A stretch of DNA of 64,000 nucleotides from Chlorocebus sabaeus (lineage: Eukaryota > Chordata > Mammalia > Primates > Cercopithecidae), in contig NC_132904.1 of the NCBI RefSeq assembly GCF_047675955.1, forward strand, positions 63,545,435-63,609,434, read 5' to 3'. The position numbers were made by a program, and so were the translations under genes. Of the stretch, positions 12,195 to 24,557 are shown piece by piece. Positions within the stretch are counted from its first letter, which is position 1. Every line of letters begins with the position of its first letter. The notes beneath the pieces are model-generated. The model worked only from the letters and a program-made list of their open reading frames with translations, was not told where the DNA came from and ran no database searches.

Positions 12195-14254
12195 TATGGT
12201 GAAAAAGGAAATATCTTCCGTTCAAAACTGGAAAGAAGCTTTCTGAGAAACTGCTCTGTGTTCTGTTAATTCATCTCACAGAGTTACATCTTTCGCTTTA
12301 AGAAGCCTTTCGCTAAGTCTGTTCTTGTGGAATTGGCAAAGGGATATTTGGAAGCCCATAGAGGGCTATGGTGAAAAAGGAAATATCTTCCGTTCAAAAC
12401 TGGAAAGAAGCATTCTGAGAAACTGCTCTGTGTTCTGTTAATTCATCTCACAGAATTACATCTTTCCCTTCAAGAAGCCTTCGCTAAGGCAGTTCTTGTG
12501 GATTTTCAAAGGGATATTTGGAAGCCCATAGTGGGCTACAATGAAAAAGGCAATATCTTCCGTTCAAAACTGGAAAGAATCTTTCTGAGAAACTGTTCTG
12601 TGTTCGGTTAATTCATCTCACAGAGTTACATCTTTCCCTTCAAGAAGCCGTTAGCCAAGGCTGTTCTTGTGGAATTGGCAAAGGAATATTTGGAAGCCCA
12701 TAGAGGTCTATGGTGAAAAAGGAAATGTCTTCCGTTCAAAACTGGAAAGAATCTTTCTGAGAAACTGCTCTGTGTTCTGTTAATTCATCTCACAGAGTTA
12801 CATCTTTCCCTTCAAGAAGCCTTTCGCTAAGGCTGTTCTTGTGGAATTGGCAAAGGGAGATTTGGAAGCCCATAGAGGGCTATGGTGAAAAAGTAAATAT
12901 CTTCCTTTCAAAACTGGAAAGAAGCTTTCTGAGAAACTGCTCTGTGTTCTGTTAATTCATCTCACAGAGTTACATCTTTCCCTTCAATTATCCTTTGGAT
13001 AAGGCTGTTCTGGTGGAATTGTCAAAGTGATATTTGGAGGCCCATAGAGGGCTATGGCGAAAAAGGAAATATCTTCCGTTCAAAACTGGAAAGAAGCTTT
13101 CTGAGAAACTGCTCTGTGTTTTGTTAATTCATCTCACAGAGTTACATCTTTCCCTTCAAGAAGCCTTTCGCTAAGGCTGTTCTTGTGGAATTGGCAAAGG
13201 GATATTTGGAAGCCCATAGAGGTCTATGGGAAAAAGGAAATATCTTCCGTTCAAAACTGGAAAGAATCTTTCTGAGAAACTGCTCTGTGTTCTGTTAATT
13301 CATCTCACAGAGTTACATCTTTCCCTTCAAGAAGCCTTTCGCTAAGGCTGTTCTTGTGGAATTGGCAAAGGGATATTTGGAAGCCCATAGAGGGCTATGG
13401 TGAGAAAGGAAATATCTTCCCTTCAAAACTGGAAAGAAGTTTTCTGAGAAACTGCTCTGTGTTCTGTTAATTCATCTCACAGAGTAACATCTTTCCCTTC
13501 AAGAAGCCTTTCGCTAAGGCTGTTCTTGTGGAAATGGCAAAGGGATATTTGGAAGCCCATAGAGGGCTACGGTGAAAAAGGAAATATCTTCCGTTCAAAA
13601 CTGGAAAGAAGCTTTCTGAGAAACTGCTCTGTGTTCTGTTAATTCATCTCACAGAGTTACATCTTTCCCTTCAAGACGCCTTTCACTAGGCCTGTTCTTG
13701 TGTAATTGGCAATGTGATATTTGGAAGCACATAGAGGGCTATGGTGAAAAAGGAAATATCTTCCGTACAAATCTGGAAAGAAGCTTTCTGAGAAACTGCT
13801 CTGTGTTCTGTTAATTCATCTCACAGAGTTACATCTTTCCCTTCAGGAAGCCTCTCGCTAAGGCTGTTGTTTTGGAATTGAAAAAGGGATATTTGGAAGC
13901 CCATAGAGGGCTATGGTGAAAAAGGAAATATCTTCCGTTCAACACTGGAAAGAAGCTTTCTGAGAAACTGCTCTGTGTTCTGTTAATTCATCTCACAGAG
14001 TTACATCTTTCCCTTCAAGAAGCCTTTCGCTAAGGCTGTTCCTGTGGAATTGGCAAAGGGATATTTGGAAGCCCCTAGAGGGCTATGGTGAAAAAGGAAA
14101 TATCTTCCGTTCAAAACTGGAAAGAAGCTTTCTGAGAAACTGCTCTGTGATCTCTTAATTCATCTCACAGAGTTACATCTTTCCCTTCAATTACCCTTTG
14201 GATAAGGCTGTTCTGGTGGAATTGGCAAAGGAAAATTTGAAGCCCTTAGAGGGC
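12195..14254 (+). repeat. 13-monomer block, second copy, one monomer deleted (in A2)
   Basis: This block is equivalent to 6013-8244 but has 12 monomers. The loss lies in the fusion monomer at 13225-13395, which is followed directly by the GTGAGAAAGG monomer at 13396. Otherwise the order is unchanged. Confidence 0.84.
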
Positions 14255-17002
14255 TATGGTGAAAAAGGAAATATCTTCCGTTCAAAACTGGAAAGAAGCT
14301 TTCTGAGAAACTGCTCTGTGTTCTGTTAATTCATCTCACAGAGTTACATCTTTCCCTTCAAGAAGCCTTTCACTAGGCCTGTTCTTGTGGAATTGGCAAT
14401 GTGATATTTGGAAGCACATAGAGGGCTATGGTGAAAAAGGAAATATCTTCCGTTCAACACTGGAAAGAAGCTTTCTGAGAAACTGCTCTGTGTTCTGTTA
14501 ATTCATCTCACAGAGTTACATCTTTCCCTTCAAGAAGCCTTTCGCTAAGGCTGTTCCTGTGGAATTGGCAAAGGGATATTTGGAAGCCCATAGAGGGCTA
14601 TGGTGAAAAAGGAAATATCTTCCGTTCAAAACTGGAAAGAAGCTTTCTGAGAAACTGCACTGTGATCTCTTAATTCATCTCACAGAGTTACCTCTTTCCC
14701 TTCAAGAAGCCTTTCGCTAAGGCTGTTCTTGTGGAATTGGCAAAGGGAGATTTGGAAGCCCATACAGGGCTACGGTGAAAAAGGAAATATCTTCCGTTCA
14801 AAACTGGAAAGAAGCTTTCTGAGAAACTGCTCTGTGTTCTGTTAATTCATCTCACAGAATTACATCTTTCCCTTCAAGAAGCCTTTCGCTAAGGCTGTTC
14901 TTGTGGAATTGGCAAAGGGATATTTGAAAGCCCATAGAGGGCTACGGTGAAAAAGGAAATATCTTCCGTTCAAAACTGGAAAGATTCTTTCTGAGAAACT
15001 GCTCTGTGTTCTGTTAATTCATCTCACAGAGTTACATCTTTCCCTTCAATTAGCCTTTCGCTAAGGCTGTTATTGTGGAATTGGCAAAGGGATATTTGGA
15101 AGCCCGTAGAGGGCTATGGTGAAAAAGTAAATATCTTCCTTTCAGAACTGGAAAGAAGCTTTCTGAGAAACTGCTCTGTGTTCTGTTAAATCATCTCACA
15201 GAGTTACATCTTTCCCTTCCAGAAGCCTTTTGCTAAGGCTTTTCTTGTGGAATTGGCAAAGGGATATTTGGAAGCCCATAGAGGGCTATGGTGAAAAAGG
15301 AAATATCTTCTGTTCAAAACTGGAAAAAGCTATCTGAGAAACTGCTCTATGTTCTGTTTATTCATCTCACAGAGTTACATCTTTCCCTTCAAGAAGCCTT
15401 TCGCTAAGGCTGTTCTTGTGGAATTGGCAAAGGGATATTTGGAAGCCCATAGAGGGCTGTGGTGAAAAAGGAAATATCTTCCGTTCAAAACTGGAAAGAA
15501 TCTTTCTGAGAAACTGCTCTGTGTTCTGTTAATTCATCTCACAGAGTTACATCTCTCGCTTCAAGAAGCCTTTCGTTAAGGCGGTTCTTGTGGAATTGGC
15601 AAAGGGATATTTGGAAGCCCATAGAGGGCTATGGTGAAAAAGGAAGTATCTTCTGTTCAAAAGTGGAAAGAAGCTTTCTGAGAAACTGCTCTGTGTTCTG
15701 TTAATTCATCTCACAGAGTTACATCTTTCCCTTCAATTACCCTTTGGATAAGGCTGTTCTGGTGGAATTGGCAAAGTGATATTTGGAGGCCCATAGAGGG
15801 CTATGGCGAAAAAAGAAATATCTTCCGTTCAAAACTGGAAAGAAGCTTTCTGAGAAACTGTTCTGTGTTTTGTTAATTCATCTCACAGAGTTACATCTTT
15901 CCCTTCAAGAAGCCTTTCGCTAAGGCTGTTCTTGTGGAATTGGCAAAGGGATATTTGGAAGCCCATAGAGGTCTATGGGAAAAAGGAAATGTCTTCCGTT
16001 CAAAACTGGAAAAAATCTTTCTGAGAAACTGCTCTGTGTTCTGTTAATTCATCTCACAGAGTTACATCTTTCCCTTTAAGAAGCCTTTCGCTAAGTCTGT
16101 TCTTGTGGAATTGGCAAAGGGATATTTGGAAGCCCATAGAGGGCTATGGTGAAAAAGGAAATATCTTCCGTTCAAAACTGGAAAGAAGCATTCTGAGAAA
16201 CTGCTCTGTGTTCTGTTAATTCATCTCACAGAATTACATCTTTCCCTTCAAGAAGCCTTCGCTAAGGCAGTTCTTGTGGATTTTCAAAGGGATATTTGGA
16301 AGCCCATAGTGGGCTACAATGAAAAAGGCAATATCTTCCGTTCAAAACTGGAAAGAATCTTTCTGAGAAACTGTTCTGTGTTCGGTTAATTCATCTCACA
16401 GAGTTACATCTTTCCCTTCAAGAAGCCGTTAGCCAAGGCTGTTCTTGTGGAATTGGCAAAGGAATATTTGGAAGCCCATAGAGGTCTATGGTGAAAAAGG
16501 AAATGTCTTCCGTTCAAAACTGGAAAGAATCTTTCTGAGAAACTGCTCTGTGTTCTGTTAATTCATCTCACCGAGTTACATCTTTCCCTTCAAGAAGCCT
16601 TTCGCTAAGGCTGTTCTTGTGGAATTGGCAAAGGGAGATTTGGAAGCCCATAGAGGGCTATGGTGAAAAAGTAAATATCTTCCTTTCAAAACTGGAAAGA
16701 AGCTTTCTGAGAAACTGCTCTGTGTTCTGTTAATTCATCTCACAGAGTTACATCTTTCCCTTCAATTATCCTTTGGATAAGGCTGTTCTGGTGGAATTGT
16801 CAAAGTGATATTTGGAGGCCCATAGAGGGCTATGGCGAAAAAGGAAATATCTTCCGTTCAAAACTGGAAAGAAGCTTTCTGAGAAACTGCTCTGTGTTTT
16901 GTTAATTCATCTCACAGAGTTACATCTTTCCCTTCAAGAAGCCTTTCGCTAAGGCTGTTCTTGTGGAATTGGCAAAGGGATATTTGGAAGCCCATAGAGG
17001 TC

Positions 17003-18204
17003 TATGGGAAAAAGGAAATATCTTCCGTTCAAAACTGGAAAGAATCTTTCTGAGAAACTGCTCTGTGTTCTGTTAATTCATCTCACAGAGTTACATCTTT
17101 CCCTTTAAGAAGCCTTTCGCTAAGGCTGTTCTTGTGGAATTGGCAAAGGGATATTTGGAAGCCCATAGAGGGCTACGGTGAGAAAGGAAATATCTTCCCT
17201 TCAAAACTGGAAAGAAGCTTTCTGAGAAACTGCTCTGTGTTCTGTTAATTCATCTCACAGAGTAACATCTTTCCCTTCAAGAAGCCTTTCGCTAAGGCTG
17301 TTCTTGTGGAATTGGCAAAGGGATATTTGGAAGCCCATAGAGGGCTATGGTGAAAAAGGAAATATCTTCCGTTCAAAACTGGAAAGAAGCTTTCTGAGAA
17401 ACTGCTCTGTGTTCTGTTAATTCATCTCACAGAGTAACATCTTTCCCTTCAAGACGCCTTTCACTAGGCCTGTTCTTGTGTAATTGGCAATGTGATATTT
17501 GGAAGCACATAGAGGGCTACGGTGAAAAAGGAAATATCTTCCGTACAAATCTGGAAAGAAGCTTTCTGAGAAACTGCTCTGTGTTCTGTTAATTCATCTC
17601 ACAGAGTTACATCTTTCCCTTCAAGAAGCCTCTCGCTAAGGCTGTTGTTTTGGAATTGAAAAAGGGATATTTGGAAGCCCATAGAGGGCTATGGTGAAAA
17701 AGGAAATATCTTCCGTTCAACACTGGAAAGAAGCTTTCTGAGAAACTGCTCTGTGTTCTGTTAATTCATCTCACAGAGTTACATCTTTCCCTTCAAGAAG
17801 CCTCTCGCTAAGGCTGTTCCTGTGGAATTGGCAAAGGGATATTTGGAAGCCCCTAGAGGGCTATGGTGAAAAAGGAAATATCTTCCGTTCAAAACTGGAA
17901 AGAAGCTTTCTGAGAAACTGCTCTGTGATCTCTTAATTCATCTCACAGAGTTACATCTTTCCCTTCAATTACCCTTTGGATAAGGCTGTTCTGGTGGAAT
18001 TGGCAAAGGAAAATTTGAAGCCCTTAGAGGGCTATGGTGAAAAAGGAAATATCTTCCGTTCAAAACTGGAAAGAAGCTTTCTGAGAAACTGCTCTGTGTT
18101 CTGTTAATTCATCTCACAGAGTTACATCTTTCCCTTCAAGAAGACTTTCGCTAAGGCTGTTCTTGTGGAATTGGCAAAGGGATATTTGGAAGCCCATAGA
18201 GGTC
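17003..18204 (+). repeat. 7-monomer block, first copy (in A3)
   Basis: The block runs from the TATGGG monomer at 17003 to a fusion monomer at 18033-18204. The fusion monomer starts with the AAGACTTTCGC word of the AGAACGC type but ends with the AGAGGTCT tail that belongs before TATGGG. That makes it the expected junction of a tandem duplication. TACGGTGAGAAAGG recurs at 17174 and 18376. Confidence 0.87.
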
Positions 18205-19406
18205 TATGGGAAAAAGGAAATATCTTCCGTTCAAAACTGGAAAGAATCTTTCTGAGAAACTGCTCTGTGTTCTGTTAATTCATCTCACAGAGTTACATCT
18301 TTCCCTTTAAGAAGCCTTTCGCTAAGGCTGTTCTTGTGGAATTGGCAAAGGGATATTTGGAAGCCCATAGAGGGCTACGGTGAGAAAGGAAATATCTTCC
18401 CTTCAAAACTGGAAAGAAGCTTTCTGAGAAACTGCTCTGTGTTCTGTTAATTCATCTCACAGAGTAACATCTTTCCCTTCAAGAAGCCTTTCGCTAAGGC
18501 TGTTCTTGTGGAATTGGCAAAGGGATATTTGGAAGCCCATAGAGGGCTATGGTGAAAAAGGAAATATCTTCCGTTCAAAACTGGAAAGAAGCTTTCTGAG
18601 AAACTGCTCTGTGTTCTGTTAATTCATCTCACAGAGTAACATCTTTCCCTTCAAGACGCCTTTCTCTAGGCCTGTTCTTGTGTAATTGGCAATGTGATAT
18701 TTGGAAGCACATAGAGGGCTACGGTGAAAAAGGAAATATCTTCCGTACAAATCTGGAAAGAAGCTTTCTGAGAAACTGCTCTGTGTTCTGTTAATTCATC
18801 TCACAGAGTTACATCTTTCCCTTCAAGAAGCCTCTCGCTAAGGCTGTTGTTTTGGAATTGAAAAAGGGATATTTGGAAGCCCATAGAGGGCTATGGTGAA
18901 AAAGGAAATATCTTCCGTTCAACACTGGAAAGAAGCTTTCTGAGAAACTGCTCTGTGTTCTGTTAATTCATCTCACAGAGTTACATCTTTCCCTTCAAGA
19001 AGCCTCTCGCTAAGGCTGTTCCTGTGGAATTGGCAAAGGGATATTTGGAAGCCCCTAGAGGGCTATGGTGAAAAAGGAAATATCTTCCGTTCAAAACTGG
19101 AAAGAAGCTTTCTGAGAAACTGCTCTGTGATCTCTTAATTCATCTCACAGAGTTACATCTTTCCCTTCAATTACCCTTTGGATAAGGCTGTTCTGGTGGA
19201 ATTGGCAAAGGAAAATTTGAAGCCCTTAGAGGGCTATGGTGAAAAAGGAAATATCTTCCGTTCAAAACTGGAAAGAAGCTTTCTGAGAAACTGCTCTGTG
19301 TTCTGTTAATTCATCTCACAGAGTTACATCTTTCCCTTCAAGAAGACTTTCGCTAAGGCTGTTCTTGTGGAATTGGCAAAGGTATATTTGGAAGCCCATA
19401 GAACGC
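18205..19406 (+). repeat. 7-monomer block, second copy (in A3)
   Basis: This is a near-identical repeat of 17003-18204 (for example CCTCTCGC followed by CTGTTCC in both). It ends with the intact AAGACTTTCGC/GGTATATTTGG/AGAACGC monomer at 19235-19406. One visible difference is TTTCTCTAGG near 18661 against TTTCACTAGG in the first copy. Confidence 0.86.
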
Positions 19407-20781
19407 TTTGGTGAAAAAGGAAATATCTTCCGTTCAAAACTGGAAAGAAGGTTTCTGAGAAACTGCTCTGTGTTCTGTTAATTCATCTCACAGAGTTACA
19501 TCTTTCCCTTCAAGAAGCCTTTCGCTAAGGCTGTTCTTGTGGAATTGGCAAAGGGATATTTGGAAGCCCATTGAGGGCTACGGTGAAAAAGGAAATATCT
19601 TCCCTTCAAAACTGGAAAGAAGTTTTCTGAGAAACTGCTCTGTGTTCTGTTAATTCATCTCACAGAGTAACATCTTTCCCTTCAAGAAGCCTTTCACTAG
19701 GCCTGTTCTTGTGGAATTGGCAATGTGATATTTGGAAGCACATAGAGGGCTATGGTGAAAAAGGAAATATCTTCCGTTCAACACTGGAAAGAAGCTTTCT
19801 GAGAAACTGCTCTGTGTTCTGTTAATTCATCTCACAGAGTTACATCTTTCCCTTCAAGAAGCCTTTCGCTAAGGCTGTTCCTGTGGAATTGGCAAAGGGA
19901 TATTTGGAAGCCCATAGAGGGCTATGGTGAAAAAGGAAATATCTTCCGTTCAAAACTGGAAAGAAGCTTTCTGAGAAACTGCACTGTGATCTCTTAATTC
20001 ATCTCACAGAGTTACCTCTTTCCCTTCAAGAAGCCTTTCGCTAAGGCTGTTCCTGTGGAATTGGCAAAGGGAGATTTGGAAGCCCATACAGGGCTACGGT
20101 GAAAAAGGAAATATCTTCCGTTCAAAACTGGAAAGAAGCTTTCTGAGAAACTGCTCTGTGTTCTGTTAATTCATCTCACAGAATTACATCTTTCCCTTCA
20201 AGAAGCCTTTCGCTAAGGCTGTTCTTGTGGAATTGGCAAAGGGATATTTGAAAGCCCATAGAGGGCTACGGTGAAAAAGGAAATATCTTCCGTTCAAAAC
20301 TGGAAAGATTCTTTCTGAGAAACTGCTCTGTGTTCTGTTAATTCATCTCACAGAGTTACATCTTTCCCTTCAATTAGCCTTTCGCTAAGGCTGTTCTTGT
20401 GGAATTGGCAAAGGGATATTTGGAAGCCCGTAGAGGGCTATGGTGAAAAAGTAAATATCTTCCTTTCAGAACTGGAAAGAAGCTTTCTGAGAAACTGCTC
20501 TGTGTTCTGTTAAATCATCTCACAGAGTTACATCTTTCCCTTCCAGAAGCCTTTTGCTAAGGCTTTTCTTGTGGAATTGGCAAAGGGATATTTGGAAGCC
20601 CATAGAGGGCTATGGTGAAAAAGGAAATATCTTCTGTTCAAAACTGGAAAAAGCTATCTGAGAAACTGCTCTATGTTCTGTTTATTCATCTCACAGAGTT
20701 ACATCTTTCCCTTCAAGAAGCCTTTCGCTAAGGCTGTTCTTGTGGAATTGGCAAAGGGATATTTGGAAGCCCATAGAGGGC

Positions 20782-21982
20782 TGTGGTGAAAAAGGAAACA
20801 TCTTCCGTTCAAAACTGGAAAGAATCTTTCTGAGAAACTGCTCTGTGTTCTGTTAATTCATCTCACAGAGTTACATCTCTCGCTTCAAGAAGCCTTTCGT
20901 TAAGGCGGTTCTTGTGGAATTGGCAAAGGGATATTTGGAAGCCCATAGAGGGCTATGGTGAAAAAGGAAGTATCTTCTGTTCAAAACTGGAAAGAAGCTT
21001 TCTGAGAAACTGCTCTGTGTTCTGTTAATTCATCTCACAGAGTTACATCTTTCCCTTCAATTACCCTTTGGATAAGGCTGTTCTGGTGGAATTGGCAAAG
21101 TGATATTTGGAGGCCCATAGAGGGCTATGGCGAAAAAAGAAATATCTTCCGTTCAAAACTGGAAAGAAGCTTTCTGAGAAACTGCTCTGTGTTTTGTTAA
21201 TTCATCTCACAGAGTTACATCTTTCCCTTCAAGAAGCCTTTCGCTAAGGCTGTTCTTGTGGAATTGGCAAAGGGATATTTGGAAGCCCATAGAGGTCTAT
21301 GGGAAAAAGGAAATATCTTCCGTTCAAAACTGGAAAGAAGGTTTCTGAGAAACTGCTCTGTGTTCTGTTAATTCATCTCACAGAGTTACATCTTTCCCTT
21401 TAAGAAGCCTTTCGCTAAGTCTGTTCTTGTGGAATTGGCAAAGGGATATTTGGAAGCCCATAGAGGGCTATGGTGAAAAAGGAAATATCTTCCGTTCAAA
21501 ACTGGAAAGAAGCATTCTGAGAAACTGCTCTGTGTTCTGTTAATTCATCTCACAGAATTACATCTTTCCCTTCAAGAAGCCTTCGCTAAGGCAGTTCTTG
21601 TGGATTTTCAAAGGGATATTTGGAAGCCCATAGTGGGCTACAATGAAAAAGGCAATATCTTCCGTTCAAAACTGGAAAGAATCTTTCTGAGAAACTGTTC
21701 TGTGTTCGGTTAATTCATCTCACAGAGTTACATCTTTCCCTTCAAGAAGCCGTTAGCCAAGGCTGTTCTTGTGGAATTGGCAAAGGAATATTTGGAAGCC
21801 CATAGAGGTCTATGGTGAAAAAGGAAATGTCTTCCGTTCAAAACTGGAAAGAATCTTTCTGAGAAACTGCTCTGTGTTCTGTTAATTCATCTCACCGAGT
21901 TACATCTTTCCCTTCAAGAAGCCTTTCGCTAAGGCTGTTCTTGTGGAATTGGCAAAGGGAGATTTGGAAGCCCATAGAGGGC
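20782..21982 (+). repeat. Zone A, HOR copy A4 (first 7 monomers only)
   Basis: The copy starts with the AAGGCGGTTC monomer and follows the A1 order through GGAAGTATC (20954), GGCGAAAAAAG (21126), TATGGG (21298), GAAGCATTC (21469), TACAATG (21639) and AAATGTC (21811). At 21983 the next monomer has the AAGTAAAT start but the CTCTCGCTTC middle of the window's first monomer rather than ATTATCC. From there the order leaves the common pattern. Confidence 0.83.
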
Positions 21983-23526
21983 TATGGTGAAAAAGTAAAT
22001 ATCTTCCTTTCAAAACTGGAAAGAAGCTTTCTGAGAAACTGCTCTGTGTTCTGTTAATTCATCTCACAGAGTTACATCTCTCGCTTCAAGAAGCCTTTCG
22101 TTAAGGCTGTTCTTGTGGAATTGGCAAAGGGATATTTGGAAGCCCATAGAGGGCTATGGTGAAAAAGGAAATATCTTCTGTTCAAAACTGGAAAGAAGCT
22201 TTCTGAGACACTGCTCTGTGTTCTGTTAATTCATCTCACAAAGTTACATTTTCCCTTCAATTACCCTTTGGATAAGGCTGTTCAGGTGGAATTGTCAAAG
22301 TGATATTTGGAGGCCCATAGAGGGCTATGGCGAAAAAGGAAATATCTTCCGTTCAAAACTGGAAAGAAGCTTTCTGAGAAACTGCTCTGTGTTTTGTTAA
22401 TTCATCTCACAGAGTTACATCTTTCCCTTCAAGAAGCCTTTCGCTAAGGCTGTTCTTGTGGAATTGGCAAAGGGATATTTGGAAGCCCATAGAGGTCTAT
22501 GGGAAAAAGGAAATATCTTCCGTTCAAAACTGGAAAGAAGGTTTCTGAGAAACTGTTCTGTGTTCTGTTAATTCATCTCACAGAGTTACATCTTTCCCTT
22601 TAAGAAGCCTTTCGCTAAGGCTGTTCTTGTGGAATTGGCAAAGGGATATTTGGAAGCCCATAGAGGGCTATGGTGAAAAAGGAAATATCTTCCGTTCAAA
22701 ACTGGAAAGAAGCATTCTGAGAAACTGCTCTCTGTTCTGTTAATTCATCTCACAGAGTTACATCTTTCCCTTCAAGAGGCCTTCACTAAGGCTGTTCTTG
22801 TGGATTTTCAAAGGGATATTTAGAAGCCCATAGAGGGCTACGGTGAAAAAGGAAATATCTGCCGTTCAAAACTGGAAAGAATCTTTCTGAGAAACTGTTC
22901 TGTGTTCTGTTAATTCATCTCACAGAGTTACATCTTTCCCTTCAAGAAGCCTTTAGCCAAGGCTGTTCTTGTGGAATTGGCAAAGGAATATTTGGAAGCC
23001 CATAGAGGTCTATGGTGAAAAAGGAAATGTCTTCCGTTCAAAACTGGAAAAAATCTTTCTGAGAAACTGCTCTGTGTTCTGTTAATTCATCTCACAGAGT
23101 TACATCTTTCCCTTCAAGAAGCCCTTCGCTAAGGCTGTTCTTGTGGAATTGGCAAAGGGAGATTTGGAAGCCCATACAGGGCTATGGTGAAAAAGGAAAT
23201 ATCTTCCGTTCAAAACTGGAAAGAAGCTTTCTGAGAAACTGCTCTGTGTTCTGTTAATTCATCTCACAGAATTACATCTTTCCCTTCAAGAAGCCTTTCG
23301 CTAAGGCTGTTCTTGTGGAATTGGCAAAGGGATATTTGGAAGCCCATAGAGGGCTACGGTGAAAAAGGAAATATCTTCCGTTCAAAACTGGAAAGAATCT
23401 TTCTGAGAAACAGCTCTGTGTTCTGTTAATTCATCTCACAGAGTTACATCTTTCCCTTTAATTAGCCTTTCGCTAAGGCTGTTATTGTGGAATTGGCAAA
23501 GGGATATTTGGAAGCCCATAGAGGGC
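21983..23526 (+). repeat. Rearranged alpha-satellite segment, 9 monomers
   Basis: These monomers are related to but distinct from the preceding copy. AAGTAAAT/CTCTCGC (21983) is followed by a 171-bp monomer with AAAGTTACATTTTCCC and GTTCAGG (22155), then GGCG (22326) and TATGGG (22498). After that come GAAGCATTC with CAAGAGGCC (22669), TTTAGAAGCCC (22839-ward), AAATGTC (23011), CAGAATTAC (23183) and CAGCTCTG with TTTAATTAGCC (23355). The first three recur at 24730-25244. The segment looks like an older side branch of zone A carrying extra private substitutions. Confidence 0.78.
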
Positions 23527-24557
23527 TATGGTGAAAAAGTAAATATCTTCCTTTCAAAACTGGAAAGAAGCTTTCTGAGAAACTGCTCTGTGTTCTGTTA
23601 ATTCATCTCACAGAGTTACATCTCTCGCTTCAAGAAGCCTTTCGTTAAGGCTGTTCTTGTGGAATTGGCAATGGGATATTTGGAAGCCCATAGAGGGCTC
23701 TGGTGAAAAAGGAAATATCTTCTGTTCAAAACTGGAAAGAAGCTTTCTGAGAAACTGCTCTGTGTTCTGTTAATTCATCTCACAGAGTTACATCTTTCCC
23801 TTCAATTATCCTTTGGATAAGGCTGTTCTGGTGGAATTGTCAAAGTGATATTTGGAGGCCCATAGAGGGCTATGGCGAAAAAGGAAATATCTTCCGTTCA
23901 AAACTGGAAAGAAGCTTTCTGAGAAACTGCTCTGTGTTTTGTTAATTCATCTCACAGAGTTACATCTTTCCCTTCCAGAAGCCTTTCGCTAAGGCTTTTC
24001 TTGTGGAATTGGCAAAGGGATATTTGGAAGCCCATAGAGGTCTATGGGAAAAAGGAAATATCTTCCGTTGAAAACTGGAAAGAATCTTTCTGAGAAACTG
24101 CTCTGTGTTCTCTTAATTCATCTCACAGAGTTACATCTTTCCCTTTAAGAAGCCTTTCGCTAAGGCTGTTCTTGTGGAATTGGCAAAGGGATATTTGGAA
24201 GCCCATAGAGGGCTACGGTGAAAAAGGAAATATCTTCCGTTCAAAACTGGAAAGAAGCTTTCTGAGAAACTGCTCTGTGTTCTGTTAATTCATCTCACAG
24301 AGTTACATTTTTCCCTTCAAGAAGCCTTTCGCTAAGGCTGTTCTTGTGGAATTGGCAAAGGGATATTTGGAAGCCCATAGAGGGCTATGGTGAAAAAGGA
24401 AATATCTTCCCTTCAAAACTGGAAAGAAGTTTTCTGAGAAACTGCTCTGTGTTCTGTTAATTCATCTCACAGAGTTACATCTTTCCCTTCAAGAAGCCGT
24501 TAGCCAAGGCTGTTCTTGTGGAATTGGCAAAGGAATATTTGGAAGCCCATAGAGGTC
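23527..24557 (+). repeat. Second copy of the window's first six monomers
   Basis: This six-monomer block is collinear with 1-1031 at a constant offset of 23526 bp. It shares the unusual words GCAATGGG, GGGCTCTGG, ATTATCCTTTGG, CCGTTGAAAAC, GTTCTCTTAATTC and GCCGTTAGCC. I noticed almost no differences, one being ACATTTTTC at ~24306. After 24557 the two copies diverge: GAATCTTTCTGACAAAC here against GAAGCTTTC and a GACGCC tail at 1032. Confidence 0.88.

Larger units (their letters stand above)
9448..15457 (+). repeat. Zone A, HOR copy A2 (35 monomers, 6010 bp)
   Basis: This copy has the same layout as A1, including the 13-monomer duplication (GAAGCATTC monomers at 10135 and 12367, 2232 bp apart). 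It also shares the fused monomer that lacks AGAACGC (14255). It is one monomer shorter. At 13225-13395 a monomer begins like the TATGGG/GAATCTTTC type and ends like its neighbour, with CCCTTCAAGAAGCC instead of CCCTTTAAGAAGCC, so a whole monomer has been lost. Because A1 and A2 share two complex rearrangements, they most likely arose from each other by one large duplication (inference). Confidence 0.87.
15458..20781 (+). repeat. Zone A, HOR copy A3 (31 monomers, 5324 bp)
   Basis: This copy is bounded by the AAGGCGGTTC monomers at 15458 and 20782. It lacks the 13-monomer duplication but contains a 7-monomer tandem duplication (17003-18204 and 18205-19406, period 1202 bp). It also lacks one monomer before 17174, where the TACGG start of one type is joined to the GAGAAAGG body of the next. 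It retains the AGAACGC (19235) and CCATTGAGG (19407) monomers seen in A0. The count fits 25 - 1 + 7 = 31. Confidence 0.87.
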
